Shown: positions 39,895-48,135 of the stretch, one piece after another
How the letters are laid out: each line of letters opens with the position of its first letter
Numbering within the stretch: the stretch's first letter is position 1
NCBI GenBank assembly: GCA_947623585.1
Contig: CANQHA010000001.1
Span: forward strand, 277,491 to 341,490
Direction: 5' to 3'
DNA: 64,000 nt
Source: an uncultured Clostridia bacterium
Lineage (GTDB): Bacteria > Bacillota > Clostridia > Oscillospirales > Ruminococcaceae
Position numbers and translations under genes: made by a program
The notes under the pieces: model-generated
Told to the model about the DNA's origin: nothing
The model's input: only the letters and a program-made list of their open reading frames with translations
Databases searched by the model: none

Positions 39895-40641
39895 ATGGTT
39901 GACGTAAAAGGAAGATGGGCGCTTATAACCGGCGCGGCAAGAGGAATAGGATATCTCAGCGCAAAATTCATGGCCGAGCGCGGCTGCAACCTGATTTTGC
40001 ACTCGCGGAAAATCGAGCATACCGAAAAAGTGCTTGCCGAAGTGAAAGCCCTCGGCGTTGAGGCTTATGCCGTCGAGGCCGAGCTTTCGGATCTTGAACA
40101 GGTCGAAAAAATGCTCTTGGAAATAGATAAGCTCGGGGTCAGGGTCGATCTCATAATGAACAACGCCGGTATGCAGATCGCCTATCGCAACGAGTACTTC
40201 TCAACGCCGGTGAGCGACTATACCGAGAGCTTCAAGATAAACACCATCGCGCCGGCGATGATAATGTATCATTTTATGCCGAAGATGATAAGCGCTGGCT
40301 TCGGCAGGATCCTCAACACGACGAGCGGGATAAGGCTCGAGCCCCAGCAGGCGGGATATTCCGCGAGCAAGGCCGCGCTCGACAAGATAACGATAGACCT
40401 CGGCTCGACGGTCGAGGGCACCGACGTTATGATAAATCTGACCGACCCCGGCTGGTGCCGAACCGACCTCGGCGGGCCTTGGGCGCCTAACGCCCCCGAA
40501 AGCGCTGTTCCCGGCATCGTCGTCGGCGTGTTTTTGGATGATAAAAAGTCGGGCAGATATCTCGGAGCACAGAGCTTTGCGGGAATGACCCTCGAGGAAG
40601 CCGTCAAAAAGGCCGAAAGCGAATTCAACAGCCCGTATTGA
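39895..40641 (+). CDS. SDR family oxidoreductase
   Basis: ALITGAARGIGYLSA, NNAGM, YSASKAALDKITIDL. Confidence 0.88.
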   Translation: MVDVKGRWALITGAARGIGYLSAKFMAERGCNLILHSRKIEHTEKVLAEVKALGVEAYAVEAELSDLEQVEKMLLEIDKLGVRVDLIMNNAGMQIAYRNEYFSTPVSDYTESFKINTIAPAMIMYHFMPKMISAGFGRILNTTSGIRLEPQQAGYSASKAALDKITIDLGSTVEGTDVMINLTDPGWCRTDLGGPWAPNAPESAVPGIVVGVFLDDKKSGRYLGAQSFAGMTLEEAVKKAESEFNSPY

Positions 40642-40733
40642 AAATAAAATCAAAAAGCGGCATGAGAACGGCGCCTATCAATAGACGGCAAATGCAACAA
40701 AGCGGGATTTAAAAAACGGAAGCGTGAACTTTT

Positions 40734-41282
40734 ATGAAGCATTGCGGAACACAACGGTTAGAAACCGAAAGATTGATTTTAAGAAGATTTGTTATTGAAG
40801 ACGCCGCGGCAATGTATAAAAATTGGGCGTCGGACGCTGATGTAACAAAATATCTGTCATGGCCCGCCCATACAAGCCCGGAGATAAGCGAAAACTTAAT
40901 GGCAGAGTGGGTGAAAAAATACGGCGATGAAAAATTTTATCAGTGGGCGATCGTCTTAAAAACAGCGGGCGAACCGATCGGAAGCATCACTGTTGTGAGC
41001 ATGAAAGAGGATATTTCCATGGTACATATCGGCTATTGTATCGGGAAAAAATGGTGGCACAAAGGTATAACATCGGAAGCGCTGAAGGCTGTCATAGATT
41101 TTCTTTTTGACGAAGTGGGCGCAAACCGCATAGAATCATATCACGATCCGAACAACCCGAATTCGGGCGGAGTGATGAAAAAATGCGGCATGAAGTATGA
41201 GGGAACGCTGCGAAGCTGTAAAAAAACCAATCAAGGCATAACCGACGCCTGCGTTTATTCCATATTAAAATCCGATAGATAA
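40734..41282 (+). CDS. GNAT N-acetyltransferase (RimJ/RimL type)
   Basis: LETERLILRRFVIEDAAAMYKNWASD, IGYCIGKKWWHKGITSEAL. Confidence 0.9.
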   Translation: MKHCGTQRLETERLILRRFVIEDAAAMYKNWASDADVTKYLSWPAHTSPEISENLMAEWVKKYGDEKFYQWAIVLKTAGEPIGSITVVSMKEDISMVHIGYCIGKKWWHKGITSEALKAVIDFLFDEVGANRIESYHDPNNPNSGGVMKKCGMKYEGTLRSCKKTNQGITDACVYSILKSDR

Positions 41283-41328
41283 CTCCCCTTTTATCCGTCG
41301 GCGGATTTTTATAAGCCCCATTCTATGC

Positions 41329-41359
41329 AAAAAAGCAGACCTTAAAAAGTCTGCTTTTT
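41329..41359 (-). terminator. Terminator of GH5 gene, possibly bidirectional
   Basis: AAAAAAGCAGAC..GTCTGCTTTTT. Confidence 0.7.
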
Positions 41360-41397
41360 CCGTTTTATGCAATACTTCATGATCATGCCGCTTCATT

Positions 41398-42501
41398 TCA
41401 CTTTTTGAGAGAAATAAGCTCGTCGATGAAATCGGGTCGCCTGAACGTGGCGGCTTCGCGGTCGTATTCGTCTCCCGGGGTGTCCCAGAGTACCGGGCAG
41501 AGGCCCCTTTCGAGCGCGGCTTCTGCGACCGAAAGAGTCCAGCGCTCGACGACCTCGCGGGGCTTGTTGCCGCCGAAGCAGCCGTATTCTCCGATGACGA
41601 CCGGTATGCCCTTGTCGGCAAAATTCGTTTTCATCATGTCCATATATCTGTCGAGCTCGGCGTAGTCGGAGTCGCTCCCCCACTCGGTCTGAGCCTTGCC
41701 CCAGTCGGCGTCCTCCGAGAGAATGCAAAGCGTCGAGGGCGTATAGTAATGCACCGAGACCGCGCACTTTCCGGCGGGATCGTCCGGCATTTCAAAAAGG
41801 TTGTCGCAGGCGTGGTCGATGTTCGTCCAATAGCTTGCAATGAGAAGGTGGCGCTCGGCGTTGTTTCCGCCCGAATCTCTGACTGTATCGACAAAAGCCT
41901 GATTTATCGAATTGAACATCTCAAAAGCCTCGGCCTTGCCCTCGACCCCGCCGTACTGATTCCACATTCCGTCGAAGCCGACCTCGTTCATCGACTCGAA
42001 CATAAGCTGCTCGCCGTATTTTTTGAAGCGCTTGCAGATCTGCTCCCACATTCCGGTATAGGTCTTCATCGCGCCGTCAGGGTCTTGGGGGAATTTCTCC
42101 GACCAGCCGTCGTGGTGTGAGTTCAAAATGCAGATCATGCCGCTGTCAAGTATCCAGCCGACGACCTCGTCTACCCTGTCCATAAACTCCGCGTCGATGT
42201 TTCCGTTTTCGTCCATGAGCACCGTCCACGAAACAGGCAGCCTCATGACACCGAAGCCGGCTTCCGCATAGCCTTCTATCATCTTTTCGGTGATGATCGG
42301 GCTGCCCCACGCAGTCTCCTGAGCCTCGACGGTGCGGGCAAACCAATCGCCCGAGCAGTCAAAGGTGTTCCCGAGATTTATGCCGAGACCCATGTCTGAG
42401 ACAAACTCGGCGGTGGTGCGAGCGCTTTCTTCTCCCCCGCAGCCCGAAAGCGTCGACGCCGCGACGGCTATGATCATCAAAAGCGAAAGAAATCTTTTCA
42501 T
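41398..42501 (-). CDS. Glycoside hydrolase family 5 lipoprotein
   Basis: ASTLSGCGGEE lipobox, GLGINLGNTFDC, LMFESMNEVGFDG, VVIGEYGCFGG. Confidence 0.88.
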   Translation of the reverse strand: MKRFLSLLMIIAVAASTLSGCGGEESARTTAEFVSDMGLGINLGNTFDCSGDWFARTVEAQETAWGSPIITEKMIEGYAEAGFGVMRLPVSWTVLMDENGNIDAEFMDRVDEVVGWILDSGMICILNSHHDGWSEKFPQDPDGAMKTYTGMWEQICKRFKKYGEQLMFESMNEVGFDGMWNQYGGVEGKAEAFEMFNSINQAFVDTVRDSGGNNAERHLLIASYWTNIDHACDNLFEMPDDPAGKCAVSVHYYTPSTLCILSEDADWGKAQTEWGSDSDYAELDRYMDMMKTNFADKGIPVVIGEYGCFGGNKPREVVERWTLSVAEAALERGLCPVLWDTPGDEYDREAATFRRPDFIDELISLKK

Positions 42502-42632
42502 TTCGGCTCCCCTTTTCATAAAAATATCTGTTTTTAATTTAGCATAAGCGGGAGAAGATGTCAACTGCGGGGGCAGAAGACAGAAGACAGATTGTCAGAG
42601 TTCGAGATTGAGGATAAACGACATGAGCGGGG

Positions 42633-42849
42633 AAAAGGTATTCCCATTTTCCGAGAGGGAATGGGAATGATATTTGGAGACATCCTACCCCCGCCACACT
42701 TCCTACTGAGCGGAAAAATTGAGCCGCCCCCTCCCCTTTAAAGGGGAGGGGGCCTCGATATCTTTCCAGCCCGCAGGCAGCATAGCGGGGATGGGGTGAT
42801 GAGCGATAGCATCCATATTTTCCGGCAAAGGAAAATATGGATACCTTTT
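42633..42849. repeat. Family B element, complete copy B3
   Basis: 217 bp; AAAAGGTATTC/GGATACCTTTT ends, core GCCCCCTCCCCTTTAAAGGGGAGGGGGC, GGGGATGGGGTGATGAGCGATAGCAT. Confidence 0.82.
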
Positions 42850-42985
42850 AGCCCGCAAACGTCGTTCGCTTCGCTCCGACCCGACTTTCATGCCCCCTCG
42901 ACCCTGACAAGCCGAAATATGCGTTATTTCTCCGCAAGCTCCCCGAGCCAAGCCGTATCGGCGAGGGAAAGCGAGCGGCAAGAAA

Positions 42986-43031
42986 TAATGCTTATTTTTT
43001 GAAATAAGGCTTGAGCGAAAACTTTTAATAT
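42986..43031. repeat. Partial family-A end hairpin
   Basis: GCTTATTTTTTGAAATAAGGCTTGAGCGAAAACTTTTAATAT. Confidence 0.5.
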
Positions 43032-43080
43032 ATTTGCACGAGCAAGCGCTCCCGCGACGCTCCTCACCCAAAAAATCAGG

Positions 43081-43113
43081 AAAAAAAACAACGCCGATAT
43101 TTACTATCGGCGC
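43081..43113 (-). terminator. Rho-independent terminator
   Basis: Minus strand CGCCGATAGTAAATATCGGCGTTGTTTTTTTT. Confidence 0.8.
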
Positions 43114-43130
43114 GGTTTTTTCGGTTTGGA

Positions 43131-43481
43131 TCAAAGCGCTACCTTGTCGGAGAAGTCGGAGTTGATCACATAGTAAACAGCCTTGTCCTCAGGCTTGATG
43201 TAAATCTCGACCTTCTTGACCTTGCCCTTGAATTTGCTCTTGTAGTCGGCCTCGACGGCTTTCTTGATAGCGGCGAAATCATATTCGTCGCCGCCAAACT
43301 GGACCTTTACGGTCTCCTTCGGGGCGGCCGCCTTTGCGGGGGCTTTCTTCTCGGCAGGAGCTTTCTTCTCTGCGACAACCTTTGCGGGCTTCTCGGCAGC
43401 GGCTTCTGCGACGGGCTTCTTCACGGTCTCAACTGCGGCCTCGGGCTTGACCTCGGCTGCGACTTTCTTCTTTGCGGGCAT
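43131..43481 (-). CDS. Ala/Lys-rich protein with small conserved C-terminal domain
   Basis: Lys/Ala/Pro-rich N-terminus (PAKKKVAAEVKPEAAVETVKKP), then VKVQFGGDEYDFAAIKKAVEADYKSKF. Confidence 0.7.
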   Translation of the reverse strand: MPAKKKVAAEVKPEAAVETVKKPVAEAAAEKPAKVVAEKKAPAEKKAPAKAAAPKETVKVQFGGDEYDFAAIKKAVEADYKSKFKGKVKKVEIYIKPEDKAVYYVINSDFSDKVAL

Positions 43482-43633
43482 AATAATTACCTCCAAAATA
43501 ATATTTTGATATTTATATTATACTACGACTTTTTCGATATGTCAATCTGCTAAGCTAAAAAAGCGAAAAAGATTGAAACCCGCCGCTTTTAATATGTAAA
43601 GCCGAAGCAAACGCTCCGGCTCATAAAAAGGTC

Positions 43634-43822
43634 TTAGCGAACGCTGCCCGACTTGTAGGCGTCGATCATTTTCTTGACCATCTGTCCGCCGACAGAACCT
43701 GCCTCGCGGGAGGTGAGATCGCCGTTGTAACCGTTCTTGAGGTTTACTCCGACTTCGTTTGCAGCTTCGATCTTGAACTTCTCAAGAGTCTGTCTGCCCT
43801 GATCGCTGGTAATACCCTTCAT
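43634..43822 (-). CDS. Alpha/beta-type small acid-soluble spore protein
   Basis: LEKFKIEAANEVGVNLKNGYNGDLTSREAGSVGGQMVKKMI. Confidence 0.93.
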   Translation of the reverse strand: MKGITSDQGRQTLEKFKIEAANEVGVNLKNGYNGDLTSREAGSVGGQMVKKMIDAYKSGSVR

Positions 43823-44175
43823 CTGTATAACACTCCTTTATAAAAAATGCTTTGCATTTTCTTTGTAGGTTTATGTCTTTTTCTTAAAAAGTCGATAGGC
43901 GCAAAAAACGCTTTAACATGAAAATGCGTTTTCTTGCCTGCAACATTATTATTGCCGGCGCGGTCGGCTTTATTTGAGGAAATTTTTGATTGTTTTTCCT
44001 TTGCCGCTCCGAGAAAACTATTAAAAATTCAAAATATTTTAAAAAGCCCTTTATTTTTTTGAAAAGATGTGTTATAGTGTATATATGCAACTTTTTGGGT
44101 GTATCGTGATGTTAAAATACTAAAGGCTGAAACGTCCGCGGATTTTGCGGAAACAGCGGAAAGGAATGGTTAGAC

Positions 44176-45327
44176 ATGGCACAAAACGGTTACGTTCGGA
44201 AAAGACGCTACAAGATCAAATATAAAAATCTCGCGATACTGCTTGCGATACTTCTTATTTTGATCCTTCTCATCGCAAGGGGCTGCTCCGCGCTTTTCGG
44301 CAAAAACAAGGATAAAAACAAAGACCTTGATAACGAACCTCTTGTTACCGGGGATTCGCAGCAGCAAAACATTCCGCTTGAAAACGTCCCCGCTCTCGAC
44401 CCGGCGACTCAGTATTACTATTCCTTTACTTATGAGGACAAAACAAGCGCCGACCTCGGAGAGGGCGACCTCGTTTTGGTGAACAACAACATCCAGTATC
44501 TCGGCTCGGTGAACGAGGACGAGCTTTCGGTCGTTCGCGAGCTTAAAAACAACGCCTACTCGGTCAAGGACTATACCGTTAAGGTAAGACCCGAAGCGAT
44601 GAACGCCCTGAACGAAATGCTCCTTGCGTTTTATACCGCTACCGGCAAGGATACCATTATGGTCAACGCGGGATATCGCACCCTTGAATATCAGCAGGAG
44701 CTTTATGACGACGACCTCGCCTCGAGCGGGCAGAACTCATCGACGCTCGTCGCAAAGCCCGGTTACAGCGAGCATCACACCGGCCTTGCGGTAGACTTCA
44801 CCGTTTATGAAAACGGAAAATACGATCAGTCGAAGCTCGGAAACGGCGAATATACATGGATAGACGAAAACGCCCACAAATTCGGCTTCGTCAACAGATA
44901 TCCCAAGGGCAAGGAGACCCTCACCATGATAGACAACGAGCCGTGGCATTATCGCTATGTCGGAGTGCCGCACGCGACAGTCATGAAAAATTACGGCTAC
45001 TGCCTCGAGGAGTATATAGACTTCATCAAGAACTATACTATTAAAAACGGATTCCTTTCGGTCAACACCGACGACGGCTCGCAGTATATGATCTATTATG
45101 TTCCGATGAGCGGCGGCGATTCGACGAGCGTTTATGTACCCGCGACCGATAAGGAGACCGGGACCAAGACATACCCTTATGAGATATCGGGCAACAACGT
45201 TGACGGCTGGATAGTCACCTTCCTCTATAAAGAGGGCGACGGCACCGCCGTGCCGCCCGTTGCCGACGAGCCTGACGTCACCGAGCCCGCGGAAGATTCT
45301 CAGACAGACGGAACCGAGACGGAATAA
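44176..45327 (+). CDS. D-alanyl-D-alanine carboxypeptidase family protein (M15/VanY type)
   Basis: AGYRTLEYQQELYDD, GYSEHHTGLAVDFT, EPWHYRYVG. Confidence 0.9.
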   Translation: MAQNGYVRKRRYKIKYKNLAILLAILLILILLIARGCSALFGKNKDKNKDLDNEPLVTGDSQQQNIPLENVPALDPATQYYYSFTYEDKTSADLGEGDLVLVNNNIQYLGSVNEDELSVVRELKNNAYSVKDYTVKVRPEAMNALNEMLLAFYTATGKDTIMVNAGYRTLEYQQELYDDDLASSGQNSSTLVAKPGYSEHHTGLAVDFTVYENGKYDQSKLGNGEYTWIDENAHKFGFVNRYPKGKETLTMIDNEPWHYRYVGVPHATVMKNYGYCLEEYIDFIKNYTIKNGFLSVNTDDGSQYMIYYVPMSGGDSTSVYVPATDKETGTKTYPYEISGNNVDGWIVTFLYKEGDGTAVPPVADEPDVTEPAEDSQTDGTETE

Positions 45328-45351
45328 AATTTTTGAAAAGGAAGTAATGAA

Positions 45352-46176
45352 ATGTCAGAATGTACTCACGACTGCTCGACTTGCGGGCAGAACTGCTCTT
45401 CAAGAACTCAGCCGCAGGATTTTCATACCGACCCTCACCCGATGAGCCATATCAAAAAGGTCATCGGCGTTGTGAGCGGAAAGGGCGGCGTCGGAAAATC
45501 CCTCGTGACCTCGATGCTCGCCGTCGAGGCGCAGCGCAGAAACCTCAAAGCAGCGATACTTGACGCCGATATCACCGGGCCGTCAATCCCGAAAGCGTTC
45601 GGAATCAAGCAAAAAGCCTCGGCGGTCGAGGAATCTTTGCTGCCGGTAGTTTCAAAATCGGGAATAAAGATAATGTCGGTAAACCTGCTGCTCGAAGACG
45701 AAACACAACCGGTCGTCTGGCGCGGACCGGTTATCGCCGGGGTCGTCAAGCAGTTTTGGGAGGAGGTAATTTGGGACGACGTTGATTTCATGTTCGTCGA
45801 TATGCCTCCGGGAACCGGCGACGTTCCTCTGACGGTATTTCAGTCGATAAGGCTCGACGGCATAATCGTCGTCACCTCTCCTCAGCAGCTTGTCGGAATG
45901 ATAGTCGAAAAGGCGGTCAACATGGCAAAGCTGATGAACATTCCGATCCTCGGGATCGTTGAGAATATGAGCTGGTTTGAATGCCCCGACTGCGGCTCAA
46001 AGCACGAAATTTTCGGCCCGAGCAGGGCTGACGAGGCCGCCGCAAAGATCGGAACGCAGGTGCTCGCAAAGCTGCCCTTTGACAGAGAACTCGCAAAGCT
46101 CTGCGATTCGGGGCTCATCGAGCTTTATGAGACCCGCGGGATGGAACACGCGGCAGACGTTATCTTCGGAAACTGA
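45352..46176 (+). CDS. Mrp/NBP35 family Fe-S carrier ATPase
   Basis: N-terminal Cys cluster CTHDCSTCGQNC, GVVSGKGGVGKSLVTSML, MPPGTGDVPLTVFQS, CPDCGSKHEIFG. Confidence 0.93.
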   Translation: MSECTHDCSTCGQNCSSRTQPQDFHTDPHPMSHIKKVIGVVSGKGGVGKSLVTSMLAVEAQRRNLKAAILDADITGPSIPKAFGIKQKASAVEESLLPVVSKSGIKIMSVNLLLEDETQPVVWRGPVIAGVVKQFWEEVIWDDVDFMFVDMPPGTGDVPLTVFQSIRLDGIIVVTSPQQLVGMIVEKAVNMAKLMNIPILGIVENMSWFECPDCGSKHEIFGPSRADEAAAKIGTQVLAKLPFDRELAKLCDSGLIELYETRGMEHAADVIFGN

Positions 46177-46194
46177 CAGGAAAGGAAAAACGCT

Positions 46195-46452
46195 ATGAAC
46201 GACACTGAATTCAGATATGACACTCAGCTTCTCATCGAGGGCGAAAACCTCGACGAGGACGAAATCAACGACTACTTCACCGAAAACTTTAAGGGCGACT
46301 GCCTTCTGGCCGTCGGCGACGAAGACCTCATCAAGATCCATTTCCACACGAACGAGCCTTGGAAGGTGCTTGAATATTGCAGCACGCTCGGCGAGATTTA
46401 TGATATCGTCATTGAGGATATGGACAGGCAAAGCCGAGGACTTCACGGATAA
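46195..46452 (+). CDS. Free-standing domain resembling C-terminal part of DAK/FakA-type fatty-acid kinase
   Basis: FRYDTQLLIEGENLDEDEINDYFTENFKGDCLLAVGDEDLIKIHFHTNEPWKVLEYCSTLGEIYDIVIEDM. Confidence 0.65.
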   Translation: MNDTEFRYDTQLLIEGENLDEDEINDYFTENFKGDCLLAVGDEDLIKIHFHTNEPWKVLEYCSTLGEIYDIVIEDMDRQSRGLHG

Positions 46453-46460
46453 AAAAACGA

Positions 46461-46493
46461 CGCCCTTTCCGATTTCGGGAAGGGCGCTTTTTT
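46461..46493 (+). terminator. Rho-independent terminator
   Basis: CGCCCTTTCCGATTTCGGGAAGGGCGCTTTTTT. Confidence 0.8.
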
Positions 46494-46548
46494 CGGCGCC
46501 CGGAGCTTGGTGCAAAAACTTGCTCAGAAAAAATTTTAGGAGGAAAAT

Positions 46549-47130
46549 ATGTATAAGACGGAATTTTTGCCGAAGGAAAAGTGGCAGGGCTATCCTTTGG
46601 TGATGGATTACAGCACATCGGAATATTACGATATGTCAATCATTCAAAAGCCGAACGGGTTTGAAATGACGCTTGAAAAACGCATCGCCGACCCGCCAAT
46701 CTCTCACACCTCGGAGGAATACGACTTCCCCGACTCGCTCTATCAGCAGCACTGGCCGAACGCCGAGGCATATGGGATTTTTGAGGGAGAAGCGCTCATC
46801 GGCGCGATAGAGGTCTGCCCCGAGGTGTGGTCTAACCGCCTTGCGGTGACCGAGCTTTGGGTCAGGGAAGACCGCAGAAAACAAGGCGTCGGCAGGGCTC
46901 TGATGGATAAAGCGAAAAGCCTCTGCCGCGAGCGGGATCACCGCGCGATAATCCTTGAAACACAGTCATGCAACACGAACGCGATCGGGTTTTATCTGCA
47001 CGAGGGCTTCGAGCTTATCGGCTTCGACGCCTGCTGCTATACGAACGCGGACATCAAGCGAAGAGAGGTCAGGCTGGACCTCGGGTGGTACCCAGATGAG
47101 TGGAGAGGGGCGGAGAGGAGAAGAAATTAA
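46549..47130 (+). CDS. GNAT family N-acetyltransferase
   Basis: LAVTELWVREDRRKQGVGRALMDKAKSLCRERDHRAIILETQSCNTNAIGFYLHEGFELIGFD. Confidence 0.92.
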   Translation: MYKTEFLPKEKWQGYPLVMDYSTSEYYDMSIIQKPNGFEMTLEKRIADPPISHTSEEYDFPDSLYQQHWPNAEAYGIFEGEALIGAIEVCPEVWSNRLAVTELWVREDRRKQGVGRALMDKAKSLCRERDHRAIILETQSCNTNAIGFYLHEGFELIGFDACCYTNADIKRREVRLDLGWYPDEWRGAERRRN

Positions 47131-47167
47131 AACACCGCAGTATGTTTTAAGATAGTTTGCCAAGGTA

Positions 47168-47196
47168 TTGACAATTTGAGTTAATTTGATTATAAT
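47168..47196 (+). promoter_or_regulatory. Perfect consensus sigma-A promoter
   Basis: TTGACA (47168-47173), 17-nt spacer, TATAAT (47191-47196). Confidence 0.88.
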
Positions 47197-47202
47197 ATTT
47201 AT

Positions 47203-47530
47203 TGTCAGGCGATAATGTGTCCTTAAATTTCTATGATTCGCAGAATGAGAGTGCGAATGAACGGAACGGTAAGGATTTGGGCGCTTGACAAGAAAAAGGG
47301 TAAATCATAGAAACTATTGGCTCCTCTAAAATGCTCATTATGGGTCAAGAAAGCGGTTTGCTGGTTGACTTTAGTTGTCCCCCTGCTGTTTTGTTGCTTT
47401 ACACACACATTACGAACCGATTGCTTGAGTTATCGGTCTTGTTTTGTTGCGTGTAAAGCAGTATAACTGTAATCGTCGTCCACGCACAAGCAAGTACGTG
47501 AACTTTTTCGGTTCAGAAAGGAGGATAAGA
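47203..47530 (+). ncRNA. Candidate structured leader RNA or ncRNA upstream of two small ORFs
   Basis: Paired segments TTTCTATGATT(47228-47238)/AATCATAGAAA(47303-47313); TGCTTTACAC(47395-47404)/GTGTAAAGCA(47451-47460); ACCGAT/ATCGGT (47416/47432); TGAAC/GTTCA (47499/47511) next to the SD. Confidence 0.6.
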
Positions 47531-47532
47531 AA

Positions 47533-47763
47533 ATGAGTAACAAAAAAGTATCCGGAAAGACCCACACAAAAGAGCAACTGGATAATTGGGCAAATCAGAA
47601 TAATCCGAACAACAAGGCATATCGTTCAAATGCAAACAACCATGCCAACCAATTAAACAGAAAGCACCATAATCATCAGCAAAGACATAATTGCTCCCGT
47701 AGACACAAGGAAGCTGTGCTTATGTCCCTGTGGGCTCCTGATTATCCGGAATATGACGACTGA
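47533..47763 (+). CDS. Small Asn/His/Lys-rich protein, unknown function
   Basis: RBS GAAAGGAGG; 76 aa; after long leader with consensus promoter. Confidence 0.65.
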   Translation: MSNKKVSGKTHTKEQLDNWANQNNPNNKAYRSNANNHANQLNRKHHNHQQRHNCSRRHKEAVLMSLWAPDYPEYDD

Positions 47764-47774
47764 AAGGAGATAAA

Positions 47775-47966
47775 ATGGGAAAGTATTTCTTTGATTATGA
47801 CGACGGCGATTTCGCACATTCGATTTCAGATAATATGGCTATTGATTCCGACGGAAATATGCTGATGCGAATGGGCGATAACATGGCGCTGGATTTGGAC
47901 ACGGGAGATATACATTTTATATCCTCATGGCCTGATGACTTATGGTCAGATGACGACGAAGAGTGA
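47775..47966 (+). CDS. Small acidic protein, unknown function
   Basis: RBS AAAGGAG; 63 aa, internal repeat NMAIDSDGNMLMRMGDNMALDLDTGDI. Confidence 0.65.
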   Translation: MGKYFFDYDDGDFAHSISDNMAIDSDGNMLMRMGDNMALDLDTGDIHFISSWPDDLWSDDDEE

Positions 47967-47974
47967 AAAGACCA

Positions 47975-48007
47975 CCCCTGCCGGTTTTCGGCAGGGGGAA
48001 TTTTTAT
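47975..48007 (+). terminator. Terminator of small-ORF operon
   Basis: CCCCTGCCG-GTTTT-CGGCAGGGG-GAATTTTTATT. Confidence 0.8.
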
Positions 48008-48083
48008 TATCTTTGAATCAAAAAATACCGCCTCGCTCCGGTCTTTGAGGAGTATAGTCTTTGCGCCTCCTCCCCTGCTCCCA

Positions 48084-48124
48084 CAAAAAAACAGGCAGAA
48101 GGTTTTGCGCCTTCCGCCTGCTTT
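48084..48124 (-). terminator. ppdK terminator
   Basis: Minus strand AGGCGGAAGGCGCAAAACCTTCTGCCTGTTTTTTT. Confidence 0.8.
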
Positions 48125-48135
48125 TTGATTAAGAA

